64,000 nt of DNA from contig CAJMLV010000002.1 in the NCBI GenBank assembly GCA_905214345.1, forward strand, positions 51,273 to 115,272, read 5' to 3'. Below, piece after piece: positions 35,080 to 44,587 of the stretch. The position numbers were made by a program, and so were the translations under genes. The stretch comes from an uncultured bacterium. GTDB lineage: Bacteria; Bacillota; Clostridia; Oscillospirales; Ruminococcaceae. The notes under the pieces were generated by a model that had not been told where the DNA came from, did no database searches, and saw only the letters and a list, made by a program, of their open reading frames with translations. The first letter of the stretch is position 1; the number at the start of each line of letters is the position of its first letter.

Positions 35080-37947
35080 ATGAAACAGGATAATCAGGCG
35101 CTGCGTCAGCGGCTGCAGGCACTGGCCCGGGCCTATGTGCCGGAATGGCGCTTTGACCCGGAGGAGCCGGACCCGGGTTCGGTGGCGGCGCTCTTGCTGG
35201 AAGAGATGCTGGCCGACAGTGAAAAGCGATTCGGCAATGTGCTGCGTATGCACAAGATCCATTATCTGAACCTCTTTGACCGTCTCCGGCCGGACCCGAC
35301 CCTGTCGGCCCGCAGCTATGTCTGCTTTGAGCCGGTGGCGGGCGCCGGACAGGCGGTATATGTGCCCCGCGGCACCGCACTCCTGGCCGAAAATGAACAG
35401 GGCGGTCCGTCTCTGATGTTCGAAACCACCGAGGGAATCAGCGCGACCCCCGCCCACCTCAATGCCATTGTGGCCACCCAGTGGGACGGGGAGCGCATCG
35501 TCACCGTTCTGGACGGAGAAAATGCCGACCGGTGCGTGTTCACTGCCTTTGACCCGGACCCCGCCAGCGAATCCCACCATATCCTGACCCTGGAGTTCGA
35601 TCGCGGACTCGGTCAGTTGGGGGCAGGGGAATTGGGGCTGAAGATCACCGTGCCGGACCCCCAGGATGCCCCGGCGGCGGCCGAACGTCTGGCCGGGCCG
35701 GAAGTGACCTTCTTTCTGCCGGGACAGGGCGAGGAACCAGACCTGATTCTGCCTCGTCCCCGGGTGGAGGAAGACACCCTCTGGTTTACCCTGGAGGAAG
35801 ACTGGCTTCGCGCCGACGCCGGGGAGGGGGAACCCCGTTACCGGCTGTGTGCCCGGGCACAAACCGCGCTGGATCTGAGTCTGTCCGGTGTATCCCTGGT
35901 GTTTTCCCGGTCGGACATCCTGCCGGAAGAGGTGCGCTGTGCCGACATCACCCAGCCGCCGGGACGGTTTTACCCTTTTGGTTCTCCGTTGGAACTGTAC
36001 GCCGAATGCGGCATCGAATGTGCCGCGGCACTGGAACGTCCCGGCGCCGACGTGACCATGGAGTTCGATCTGGAATTTGAGACACTGGAGCAGACTCTGC
36101 CCGAAGTGGAAGTGGAGATCGACTACAAGGTCATCATGAAAAAGGTGACCCAGGCCCCCCGCCCCGAAATGCGGGAGGTACAGCCCGATTATGTGCTCAT
36201 TGAATACCTGAGCACTCGGGGATGGAAGCGCCTTTTGCAGGACGAACATGCCACGGTGCTTTTCAACGGTTCGGCCCAGGGGCACGTGACGCTGAACTTC
36301 CCCTGCCCGGCAGACCTGCTGCCGGCGGACCAGATGTCCGGAGGCTGCCGCCTGCGCCTGCGCCTGATGCGGGCCGACGGTCTGTACCGTCTGCCCTGCC
36401 GTCAGCATGTGCCGCTGATCACTGGCCTGCGCTTCTCGTACAGCTACCGTACCGAACCGCTGGCTCCCTGTGCGGCATATACCCTCAACAATTTTGTGCG
36501 GCAGGACCTGCTGGACCTGTGGCGGCACGGGCGGAGCACCCCTCTTTTTACCTGTTCCGAACGGCGGGGTGCATGCCTGTATCTGGGATTTGACGCCTGT
36601 CCCCAGGGCAGCCCGCTGAGCCTGTATTTTGAGGTGGAAAACAACGAAGACCAGCCCCTGGACTATGGGGTGGAATACCTGGGCCCCGGCGGTTTTGTTC
36701 CGGTGCAGGCCCAGGACGGTACCGGCGGCCTTTTGTATTCCGGCGCGCTGATGGCTCTGGTCCCCGGCGATGCCGCACGCAAGGTCCTGTACGGCAAGGA
36801 CCGCTACTGGCTTCGGCTGGTATGCGGGGAACTGGGCGAACGGGCCGGTCTGCCGGTGGTGCATGGTATCACCCTGAATATGGCACGGGTGGAAAACCGC
36901 AGCACCCGTACCGAGGAATTCTATGTGGATGATCCCCGGGCGGCGGTGCGGTTCAAACTGGGAGAAAGTCATATCCTGAGCGCCCGTGTCTATGTGAATG
37001 AAGCCAGCGCCGACCATCCCCGCAGCAACCACTGGGTGCTGTGGCAGCGCAGGACCGCCGCCGCCCAGCGGGGGCGCTTCTATGAGCTGGATACCGCGTC
37101 CGGTGCGGTGCTTTTCGACCGGCACACCTTCTCGGTCTATGCCCCGCCCGAAGGGGCGCCCGCCGTGCGGGTGGAATACCAAAGTTATCAGGGCAGCCAG
37201 GGCAATGTGCCCGCCGGAGCCATCCGGACCATGGCACAGCCCATTCGCTACATCAGCCACGTTTCCAATCCCATGGCCGCCTACGGCGGTACCGACGCCG
37301 GGGACGAGACCACTGCCGCCCGGGGGGTGTCCAGCCTGCTGCGCACCCGGGGCCGGGCTGTCAGTGAACGGGATTATTTCGACATCATTGCACAGCTGGG
37401 CTGCGGCGTGCGGCAGATCAAATGCTGCAGCGGCATCGACCGCCAGGGCAATCTCGCCGCCGACACCATCACGGTGGCACTGCTCATCGAGGAATACGAA
37501 AAGGGCAGCCATATTTTTTCCGCTGTCAAGGATGCCGTTCGGGAAGCCCTCATCACCGCCGGCGGCATGGTGCCCCTGGGCAAGACTCTGGTGCTGTGCC
37601 AGCCCCGGTTCGTGCGGTTCTCGGTGCGCATCTGGCTGGGCTGCCGTGATATGGAAAGCGTGTATGAAGTACAGCGCCGTACCGAAGAGTCCATCCGCCG
37701 GTTCCTGGACCCGCTGCAGGGCGGTTTTGACGGCCGCGGCTGGAAAATCGGTTCCCTGCCCACCCCGCAGCAGCTGCTGGCCTGCCTGAAAATGAAGGAC
37801 AGCTCCTTGCATGTGGAACGCATGGCCATGGTGGCACGGTCCGGCGGCCGGGATTATGCGGTGGATGAGGATTTCCTGGCCCGCATGAACGACCCCTTTG
37901 TCATGGCCATCAACGGGACCCATACTGTGTATGTGGACCTGATCTGA
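35080..37947 (+). CDS. Baseplate J-like wedge protein, large (Pvc11-type)
   Basis: 955 residues from ATG 35080, behind GGGGAGGG; a GTG at 35056 overlapping the previous stop is the alternative. The middle and C-terminal parts have the baseplate-assembly-protein-J pattern (VPAGAIRTMAQPIRYISHVS, NPMAAYGGTDAGDETTAARG, then RGRAVSERDYFDIIAQL). The N-terminal region (EWRFDPEEPDPGSVAALLLE) also recurs in such proteins. It builds the baseplate wedge with the gp25-like and next J-like proteins. Confidence 0.88.
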   Translation: MKQDNQALRQRLQALARAYVPEWRFDPEEPDPGSVAALLLEEMLADSEKRFGNVLRMHKIHYLNLFDRLRPDPTLSARSYVCFEPVAGAGQAVYVPRGTALLAENEQGGPSLMFETTEGISATPAHLNAIVATQWDGERIVTVLDGENADRCVFTAFDPDPASESHHILTLEFDRGLGQLGAGELGLKITVPDPQDAPAAAERLAGPEVTFFLPGQGEEPDLILPRPRVEEDTLWFTLEEDWLRADAGEGEPRYRLCARAQTALDLSLSGVSLVFSRSDILPEEVRCADITQPPGRFYPFGSPLELYAECGIECAAALERPGADVTMEFDLEFETLEQTLPEVEVEIDYKVIMKKVTQAPRPEMREVQPDYVLIEYLSTRGWKRLLQDEHATVLFNGSAQGHVTLNFPCPADLLPADQMSGGCRLRLRLMRADGLYRLPCRQHVPLITGLRFSYSYRTEPLAPCAAYTLNNFVRQDLLDLWRHGRSTPLFTCSERRGACLYLGFDACPQGSPLSLYFEVENNEDQPLDYGVEYLGPGGFVPVQAQDGTGGLLYSGALMALVPGDAARKVLYGKDRYWLRLVCGELGERAGLPVVHGITLNMARVENRSTRTEEFYVDDPRAAVRFKLGESHILSARVYVNEASADHPRSNHWVLWQRRTAAAQRGRFYELDTASGAVLFDRHTFSVYAPPEGAPAVRVEYQSYQGSQGNVPAGAIRTMAQPIRYISHVSNPMAAYGGTDAGDETTAARGVSSLLRTRGRAVSERDYFDIIAQLGCGVRQIKCCSGIDRQGNLAADTITVALLIEEYEKGSHIFSAVKDAVREALITAGGMVPLGKTLVLCQPRFVRFSVRIWLGCRDMESVYEVQRRTEESIRRFLDPLQGGFDGRGWKIGSLPTPQQLLACLKMKDSSLHVERMAMVARSGGRDYAVDEDFLARMNDPFVMAINGTHTVYVDLI

Positions 37948-37969
37948 ACCTGACGGCGCAGAGCAATCT

Positions 37970-37981
37970 CGCGGCGCCGCG
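37970..37981. repeat. 12-nt GC palindrome between the two J-like genes
   Basis: CGCGGCGCCGCG is self-complementary. It lies in the 70-nt gap between two baseplate genes. Possibly an mRNA hairpin; could be chance in this GC-rich sequence. Confidence 0.3.
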
Positions 37982-38017
37982 GAACCAATCAACGGGCAGA
38001 CGCCCCGGAGGTGCCTT

Positions 38018-40129
38018 ATGCTGCAAGTGCCGCGCCTGGACGGCGACGATTACGAATCCATATTTCAGCGTGCCAAGGCCCGCATCCCCACCCTGACCGA
38101 AGAGTGGACCAACTTCAACGCGTCGGACCCCGGCATCACCACGCTGGAGACCTTCGCCTGGCTGTTTGATACGCTGCATTATTATATGAATGCGTCGGGA
38201 GAAGTCCATCGGCTGAAATATTTCAAGCTGCTGGGGATCGAGCCGGTGCAGCGCCCGGCGGAATGTGTGCTTGCGCTGGAAGGCCCCGGCCCCGTTGACC
38301 TGCCCCGGGGGACAAGGGTGTATGCGGGGGAGGTTCCCTTTGAAACCACAGAATCCCTGCAGGGGCCCGTCAACCGCCTTACCGCCGTGTGGCTGGAACA
38401 GGAAGGCCGTCAGACCGACCTGACCGCCCGCGCCGGGGTGGATGGAGGGTTTGCGCCGCTGTTTACCCCGGAAAGCCCCCAGGGCAGTATGCTGTATCTG
38501 AGATTTGCCGGGCCTTTGTCCGGTACCGTGCGGCTGTATCTGGAACTGGAACCCCAGCCCCGCACGCCCTTTGATGAGACCTTCTGCCTGGCACGGCTGG
38601 ACTGGGAGGCCTTTGACGGGGAAAACTGGCGTCCTGTCCATGTGGAGCGGGACGAAACCTGCGGCCTGCTGCGCAGCGGGTTCCTGACCATGACACTGGC
38701 AGAGCCCGCTGAGGTCCCCGGTGACGTAAAGACCCCTGCCGGATGCTGCCTGCGCTGCCGTCTGCTGGAAAATCATTACGACCTGACCCCGCGGCTGGGC
38801 CGTGTGTTGCCCTGCTGTGTGCGGGCCGAGCAGGTCCGCACCTGGGCCAGGGCAGAGGAAATCCTCTGTGACGGTTCCATGGTGCTGGAACCGGATTTCT
38901 GCGTGCGGGCGGATACCATTGCGGAAGTGTATGTGAAGCGCGCCGGAGAAGAGGAATATGTCCGCTGGTGTTCGGCGGAACACAGGGCCGACGACCTGGC
39001 CGAAGTGCATCTGCCCGATGTCAGCGGCCGGATGCAGGTGATTTTTGATGCCGAACGCTTTGGTACGGCACCCGGTGCGGGGGACATGGTCCTGGTGACC
39101 GCGCTTTCCCCTCAGGCGGCGGAGATGGCTTATCTGGGCCGCACCGACGGCTGTGCGGGACAGCGGATGGACATCGATGCGGAAAATATCAGCGACCTGA
39201 CCCTGGCGCTGCTCCGGTCCGGCCCGGACGGGCGCCCCGTCTGCCGGCTCTGGCGGCAGTGTGATGACCTGATGGAAGCGGGTTGGGACGACTGTGTGTT
39301 TGAACTGGACGAACGGGAGCGGCAGGTTGTTTTCGGCGACAGCCTGCGGGGGCGTCAGCCGGAACCCGGCTGGGATGTGGTGGCGGTGGAGATCCGCACC
39401 TCCCGGTTTGAGGGGGGCAATGTGGTGGCCGACAGTGTGACGGCACCGCAAGACCCCCTGCCGGGGGCGGAACGGGTGTACAACCCGGGACCTGCCCGGG
39501 GCGGATGCCGCCGCAAGACCGCTGCCCAGCTGCAGAGCGAACTGGACGAGGAAATGCTGACCCCCGCCCGCGCCGTTACCAGTGAAGATTACCGGGCCAT
39601 CGCCATGGCGACCCCCGGCCTGATGCTGGACAGCGTGGCGGTCATCCCCATGAAGGAATATTGCCGCACCTACCCCCAGCCCGTGGCAATGAACACGGTG
39701 GTGGTGGCGGTCAAACCCCGTTCCCGGCAGCGTCTGCCGGTACTCAGCGAGGTATACCGCCGGGCGGTGGCCGCCCACCTGGAACACAGCCGCATCCTCA
39801 CCACCGACATCCGGGTGGTACCCGCCCGCTATATCGGCGTGAGCGTATACGGGCGGCTGTGGCTTCGCCCCGGCGAAACCGGCGGCAGGGCCCGGGTGGA
39901 AGCGGTCATCCGGTCTGCGGTGGAGACCCTCCATACCGGAGAATACGGCCGGGGCGTGGACTGCGGGCGGCTTTTCTCCGCCTTGGAGCTGGAACCCTGC
40001 GTGCAGCGGGTGGAACGCCTTTCCCTGGAATATATCGGCCAGGGCGGCGGCAAAAACGAACACGGCGACATCACCGCCGGGCCGGACTGTCTGACCTATC
40101 TGCTGGAGACCGGCATTGAATACATGTAA
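38018..40129 (+). CDS. Second baseplate J-like protein (Pvc12/TIGR02243-like)
   Basis: 703 residues. The start, LQVPRLDGDDYESIFQRAKA then WTNFNASDPGITTLETFAWL, is the common N-terminal pattern of putative baseplate assembly proteins with DPG-x-T. The C-terminus contains ARAVTSEDYRAIAMATPGLM and a ferredoxin-like end (ARYIGVSVYGRLWLRPGE). Works with the 35080 product in wedge formation. CCGGAGG precedes the ATG by 6 nt. Confidence 0.85.
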   Translation: MLQVPRLDGDDYESIFQRAKARIPTLTEEWTNFNASDPGITTLETFAWLFDTLHYYMNASGEVHRLKYFKLLGIEPVQRPAECVLALEGPGPVDLPRGTRVYAGEVPFETTESLQGPVNRLTAVWLEQEGRQTDLTARAGVDGGFAPLFTPESPQGSMLYLRFAGPLSGTVRLYLELEPQPRTPFDETFCLARLDWEAFDGENWRPVHVERDETCGLLRSGFLTMTLAEPAEVPGDVKTPAGCCLRCRLLENHYDLTPRLGRVLPCCVRAEQVRTWARAEEILCDGSMVLEPDFCVRADTIAEVYVKRAGEEEYVRWCSAEHRADDLAEVHLPDVSGRMQVIFDAERFGTAPGAGDMVLVTALSPQAAEMAYLGRTDGCAGQRMDIDAENISDLTLALLRSGPDGRPVCRLWRQCDDLMEAGWDDCVFELDERERQVVFGDSLRGRQPEPGWDVVAVEIRTSRFEGGNVVADSVTAPQDPLPGAERVYNPGPARGGCRRKTAAQLQSELDEEMLTPARAVTSEDYRAIAMATPGLMLDSVAVIPMKEYCRTYPQPVAMNTVVVAVKPRSRQRLPVLSEVYRRAVAAHLEHSRILTTDIRVVPARYIGVSVYGRLWLRPGETGGRARVEAVIRSAVETLHTGEYGRGVDCGRLFSALELEPCVQRVERLSLEYIGQGGGKNEHGDITAGPDCLTYLLETGIEYM

Positions 40130-40144
40130 AAGGGGGCGTGCCGC

Positions 40145-41245
40145 GTGAAGCAGCCGCTGAAACAAGTCAACTTCTATAAGCGTGCCCTGGCAGCGGGCTG
40201 TGCCCACGGCTTTGTGCCGGACGCCGAACTCTGCCTGCACCTGCGGGACCGGGAGGGCGGCGCCTGGTTCGCGGCCTTTGATACCGCGGATGCCGACAGT
40301 ACATACAACCGGCTGGTGGTGGACGGAAGCTTTGAAGGCACCAAACTGGAAGTCATTGTGGCAGTCGCCCCGGCGGATGTGGGACCGGGAGAGGGGACCC
40401 TCTCCGATTATCTGGCCTCCGGGGCCTCTCCGGCGGAAAAAATGGCCTGCCTGACTGCGCTGCCCCATCTGCGGGCGGTGGACCGGCAGGACATCCTGCT
40501 GCACAGCCTGCAGGGGCGCTGGGTGTACCTGTGTATCAGCGCGGTGCCCCAGGACAGCGCCGAATGTGTGCTGAAAGGCCTGCGGCTGGAATTCCCGCGG
40601 TACAGCTTTACGCAGTATTTCCCCGAAATTTATCAGCAGGACGATTTCTTCCGCCGGTATGTGGCTGTGTTCCAGTCCTTGTACCTGGACCTGGAAAGCC
40701 GGGTGGACGAAGTACCCCGCATGCTGGATTACGAAAGTGCCTCCGACCCGCAGGTGGAGGTCCTGGCCGCCTGGCTGGGCATCGATACGGCGGGGGGCTT
40801 GTTCGGCCCCCGGCAGCTGCGCAGCCTGATCCGGAACAGCCGCCTGTTCCAGGGGGGCAAGGGGACCCGCGCCGCCCTGGAAGGGGTGGTGGAACTGGCC
40901 TGCGGGGTGCGTCCGCACATCGTGGAACATTTCCAGTGGAGCCGCCTGGCCATGACCAACGAGCGGCGCCGCCTGTACGAGACACTCTACGGCGCCGACG
41001 GAAATACGTTCTGCGTGATTCTGGACATGACCGCCCATGAAGGCCCGCTGCCGGTGGGAGAGGCCCAGCTGGACCGCCTGATCGATGCGTACAGCATGCT
41101 GGGTACCCGGCACCGGCTGGTGTTCCTGCGCAGATGCAGCTATACCGACACCCACTGCTATCTGGACGTGAACAGCTGCCTGTCCACCCCGGAAATGGCG
41201 GCCGTGGACGGCGTGACCCTGGGCGGATACTTTACCATCGGATAA
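40145..41245 (+). CDS. Phage tail protein I-like baseplate protein
   Basis: 366 residues from a GTG at 40145 behind AAAGGGGGCG. The C-terminal half has the tail-protein-I/TIGR02242 pattern: FPEIYQQDDFFRRYVAVFQS, LESRVDEVPRMLDYESASDP, LEVLAAWLG-like VLAAWLGIDT, then FQGGKGTRAALEGVVELACG. Usually it attaches to the baseplate and connects fibres. No classical fibre gene follows; the next gene is the DUF4157-type protein. Confidence 0.85.
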   Translation: MKQPLKQVNFYKRALAAGCAHGFVPDAELCLHLRDREGGAWFAAFDTADADSTYNRLVVDGSFEGTKLEVIVAVAPADVGPGEGTLSDYLASGASPAEKMACLTALPHLRAVDRQDILLHSLQGRWVYLCISAVPQDSAECVLKGLRLEFPRYSFTQYFPEIYQQDDFFRRYVAVFQSLYLDLESRVDEVPRMLDYESASDPQVEVLAAWLGIDTAGGLFGPRQLRSLIRNSRLFQGGKGTRAALEGVVELACGVRPHIVEHFQWSRLAMTNERRRLYETLYGADGNTFCVILDMTAHEGPLPVGEAQLDRLIDAYSMLGTRHRLVFLRRCSYTDTHCYLDVNSCLSTPEMAAVDGVTLGGYFTIG

Positions 41246-41269
41246 TACGGGCGCAGGCCTGTGCTGATA

Positions 41270-41298
41270 TTGACCCTGTTTTGCGGATGTGTTAGCAT
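41270..41298 (+). promoter_or_regulatory. Internal promoter before the cargo candidate
   Basis: TTGACC (41270-41275), 17-nt spacer, TAGCAT (41293-41298). A short hairpin, GGGCCT (41327-41332) with AGGCCC (41338-41343), lies in the leader, followed by AAAGGAGG 7 nt before the ATG at 41366. The cargo, its small partner and the second ATPase could thus be expressed apart from the tail genes. Confidence 0.55.
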
Positions 41299-41365
41299 GG
41301 AACAAAATCCATCTTCCGTCCGCTTTGGGCCTGCAGAAGGCCCCATCGCAAAGGAGGACGAAATT

Positions 41366-44020
41366 ATGCCGGAACATAGCAGACAATGGCTGAACGAGAT
41401 CGGCATGACCGACGATCTGCTGGCTTCGCGCGTTGCCCGGGCCCATGGTCCGGTCACACCCAAAAGCCTGCCGCAGGACGTTCGTTCGGATTTTGAAAGC
41501 CGCAGCGGTTATTCTGCCGACAGCGTGCGGGTGGTGGAATCAGAGCTGCCTGATGCGGTCGCTGCCGGTGCTGTGACCCAGGGCAATACCATCCACTTTC
41601 CCCGGGGGGGATATTCCCCCTCTTCCGGGGAAGGCCGGCGGATGCTGATGCATGAGCTGGGCCACACCGTCCAGCAGGCTGAAGGCCATGTGCGGGCTAA
41701 CCGCGGCGGCATCATCAATGATTCACCCGCGTTGGAACAAGGAGCGGACAATGCCTTCTCTTCCTCCTCTTTCGGGGGGCAGGGCGCATCCGTTGCTTCG
41801 GCATCCCTTTCCGCCATGCCTTCGGGCGGTGCGGGGGCACCCTTGCAGCTGGATCCGCCTACCGGGGCACGAAGAAATGTGTTCTCCCGTATTTTCCGCA
41901 GGAATCGTTCTTCCCAGCAGCCATCCACCCCGCCTGCTCCCAACCCGCCCGCGCCCGCCCCGGCACCTGCGCCCGCCCGGACCCCTACTAAGGAAGAAGC
42001 GTACGAGGCACAGCGTATGCAGGCGGCAGGCCTGACGGAGGAGCAGCTGCAGCAAGGCATGGGAATCAGGGAACGACACAACCGGCGTTCCGAACTGAGG
42101 CACCGGGACCGAAAGGCGGAAAAGAAGGAATTCTACCGCAAGATCAGGGAGGTGGAAGCGCGAAACCCGATGCCCGTCGAGGAGGACGCGCACGCACTGC
42201 AGGAGATTCTGGATATCAACCCCGATGAACCCAATATCCAGCCGGAAGAGAAAAAGAACAGAATCAAGCTGCAAATGGAGAAGATCCGCTTCTTGCAGGA
42301 AAAGCGGGAACAATGGCAGAGAGAACACCTGCAAAAGGTGTACGCTGAGGTGCAGGCAAGCGGCATTTCGGAGGACGCGGGCAGAAGCCTGCGAAATCGG
42401 ATTCAAAAGGCGATACGGCATAACCAGAAAAAGGAATTGAAACGGGTCCTGAAGAATTCCGGCTATGTCCAAATGATGCAGGAATATGACGGTAAAGTTT
42501 ACAATCCGAATGCACGGGCTTTTAATGCTCGGTCTGCGCCGGGCGGTGGTGCAGGCGGCGCATCGACCCAGGGCGGAGTGGCTCTTCCGGGAATGGCGGC
42601 TCCCCGGGCCGGTGGGAATGCGACCAATGTCCGGGACATGAGCGTGGATCAGCTGGCGGCCATCGCAACCCCTGGCGCAGAAGACCCCGGATGGAAAACT
42701 GCGTTGGAAACTGGCGAGGATGGGTTTGGATATGTGGATGAACTAAGCGGTGCGTTTTATGACAGCGTGGAAGACGCAGGCGAACTGCGAGCGGCTTATA
42801 CCCTTACCGAGGCGCAGCGGCAGATAAGAACGGAGAAAATGGACGCGGGAAATGGCGACCCGTTTGCTTCAAAGTTCGAAAAAGGCGTGAGCGGTTCCGC
42901 AGGTACAGGTCTGAACCATGCTTTGCAGCTGGTAGGTATCGCAACGGATGCACACAGTGCATATAAAAACAGCAAAGAGGCCAGCGAGGCGCGAAAAATG
43001 GGCGATACCACCGAGGCGGTGAGAAAAGGCGCCGAAGCCGCGGGTAATGTTGCCAGCATAGGTGGACGGTTCAACGGATTTTTCTCCTCATCGCCGGACC
43101 CGGTATCCTGTGCTTTCGGGCTTCTGAACAACGCAACGGGCATGGTATCTTCCGGCGCCGGTGTGCACGGAGGCCGAAGCATCAGAAAGGCTATGACCGA
43201 GCAGATCCAGCAAGGGTATTCCCAGGGATACTCAGACAGCGACAAGGAGAAGGTCAAGGGGTACCAGGCCAGGCAGCTGGCTCGCCGCCAGGGCCACCGG
43301 CAGGAGGTCAGCAGCGGTTTTGATATGGCCAAGAACCTGGTGGGGATGGGCGGAAATGTTGCGGGCTTGTTTGTCGGTCCCGGTACCATTATCAAGGTCG
43401 CTGCCACTGGTCTGAGCCTGATCGGTACCCTGGCCCAGAAGATCACAGAGGGCGCTATGAAGAAGCATGGGGAACATGCCATGGCCGATGAGGTGCTGGG
43501 AACCAAGGAACAGCTGGAGGCTTTCAGCCGGTCCGGTGCCTGGGGCCTGTCCCAGCGCGATATGCGCAAAGCGCTGGCCAAGGCCAGCGGCGTGAACAAT
43601 GTGGAAGAACTGACCAACCGTGTGGCTGCTATGCGCGCTGCGGAACTGCACAGCCGGATCAGAAGACAGAACATCGCCAACCCCAATGCCGGGCAGCGTG
43701 GGTCTGCCGCGCGGGCCCGGAACCGTGCCGTTACGGCTGTCAATATCGTCAGTGCGGAAGACAAGGCATTGCTGAACGGGCTCGGTTTTACCGATGAGAG
43801 CAAGTTCCACAACATTACTGTGGACGCACTGTACGCGAAAATGGGTGGACAGGGAAGCTGGCAGCAGGCCCTGATGGGAACCAGGCTGATCCACAAGGTA
43901 CAGGAGGCAAAACTACTGAAACAAAGGGGCGACCGGATCGCCCAGATCGGGCAGGCAAGACAGCAAAGAGCCAACCAGGGCGGAAACCAGGGGGGCAACC
44001 AGGGCGGTACCCAGCCGTAA
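41366..44020 (+). CDS. DUF4157-type (eCIS core) HExxH protein, cargo/effector candidate
   Basis: 884 residues. Residues ~30-130 have the DUF4157 pattern: LPQDVRSDFESRSGYSADSV, ITFPRGGY-like HFPRGGYSPSSGEGRR and MHELGHTVQQAEG, where HELGH is an HExxH zinc motif near residue 95. DUF4157 domains mark many CIS-associated toxins. A Pro-rich linker (~200-220), charged helical region (~225-370), Gly/Ala-rich hydrophobic stretches (about 510-590 and 650-690, VGMGGNVAGLFVGPGTIIKV) and a basic C-terminus with GGNQ repeats follow. The hydrophobic part could insert into membranes; no known toxin domain is recognisable. Own promoter; the next gene may be its chaperone. Confidence 0.75.
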   Translation: MPEHSRQWLNEIGMTDDLLASRVARAHGPVTPKSLPQDVRSDFESRSGYSADSVRVVESELPDAVAAGAVTQGNTIHFPRGGYSPSSGEGRRMLMHELGHTVQQAEGHVRANRGGIINDSPALEQGADNAFSSSSFGGQGASVASASLSAMPSGGAGAPLQLDPPTGARRNVFSRIFRRNRSSQQPSTPPAPNPPAPAPAPAPARTPTKEEAYEAQRMQAAGLTEEQLQQGMGIRERHNRRSELRHRDRKAEKKEFYRKIREVEARNPMPVEEDAHALQEILDINPDEPNIQPEEKKNRIKLQMEKIRFLQEKREQWQREHLQKVYAEVQASGISEDAGRSLRNRIQKAIRHNQKKELKRVLKNSGYVQMMQEYDGKVYNPNARAFNARSAPGGGAGGASTQGGVALPGMAAPRAGGNATNVRDMSVDQLAAIATPGAEDPGWKTALETGEDGFGYVDELSGAFYDSVEDAGELRAAYTLTEAQRQIRTEKMDAGNGDPFASKFEKGVSGSAGTGLNHALQLVGIATDAHSAYKNSKEASEARKMGDTTEAVRKGAEAAGNVASIGGRFNGFFSSSPDPVSCAFGLLNNATGMVSSGAGVHGGRSIRKAMTEQIQQGYSQGYSDSDKEKVKGYQARQLARRQGHRQEVSSGFDMAKNLVGMGGNVAGLFVGPGTIIKVAATGLSLIGTLAQKITEGAMKKHGEHAMADEVLGTKEQLEAFSRSGAWGLSQRDMRKALAKASGVNNVEELTNRVAAMRAAELHSRIRRQNIANPNAGQRGSAARARNRAVTAVNIVSAEDKALLNGLGFTDESKFHNITVDALYAKMGGQGSWQQALMGTRLIHKVQEAKLLKQRGDRIAQIGQARQQRANQGGNQGGNQGGTQP

Positions 44021-44078
44021 ACGGCCTGTGTTGCCCGGTCTAAAGTCCCAATAATTACAAGCAGAAGAGGTAACAGAT

Positions 44079-44567
44079 ATGACCAATCAGGATTTTCAAA
44101 AACTGCTCGTATCCGTCGAAGCATTTTTGAAAGAAGAATACGGTTTTGAGACCTGGATCGGGGAAGATGAAGGCTATCTCATGCTCAAGGCCCGCCTTCT
44201 GGGCCTGGGCGAATGCCAGGGCGAGGCTGTGATGGAAGTCTGCCCCGTTTCCCTGGACATGGAACCGGCAAACGGGATGCATATGCTGCAGTTTTATACC
44301 ACCGTGGCGGCCAACATCAATGAGGACAACATTCTTCCGGCGCTCCATGCCCTCAACAGCATGAATATGCGCTGCCCGGTGGGCGCGTTCCATCTGTTTG
44401 AGGAGGACAGACAGATGTACCACAAGTATACCGCCCTTCTGGAAGAAGGGGAGAGCGGTGTCCGGCAGGCCACCATCGCCCTGTCCATGGTGGCCGAAAC
44501 GATCAACCAGTTGTTTGACGAGGCCATCCTCATCGCCTATGATGCCCGCAAGGCCATGGAGGAATGA
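44079..44567 (+). CDS. YbjN/CesT-like small acidic protein, probable cargo chaperone
   Basis: 162 residues, acidic, with the alpha/beta pattern of YbjN or type III secretion chaperones: FQKLLVSVEAFLKEEYGFET, YLMLKARLLGLG, MLQFYTTVAANINEDNILPA followed by LHALNSMNMRCPVGAF, and a C-terminal helix. Class I chaperones of this fold bind N-terminal segments of secreted effectors. It lies directly after the DUF4157-type protein and overlaps the ATPase gene, an order that fits a loading role. It has no signal peptide. Function is inferred. Confidence 0.65.
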   Translation: MTNQDFQKLLVSVEAFLKEEYGFETWIGEDEGYLMLKARLLGLGECQGEAVMEVCPVSLDMEPANGMHMLQFYTTVAANINEDNILPALHALNSMNMRCPVGAFHLFEEDRQMYHKYTALLEEGESGVRQATIALSMVAETINQLFDEAILIAYDARKAMEE

Positions 44568-44587
44568 TTCCTGAAGGAGACATGGGA

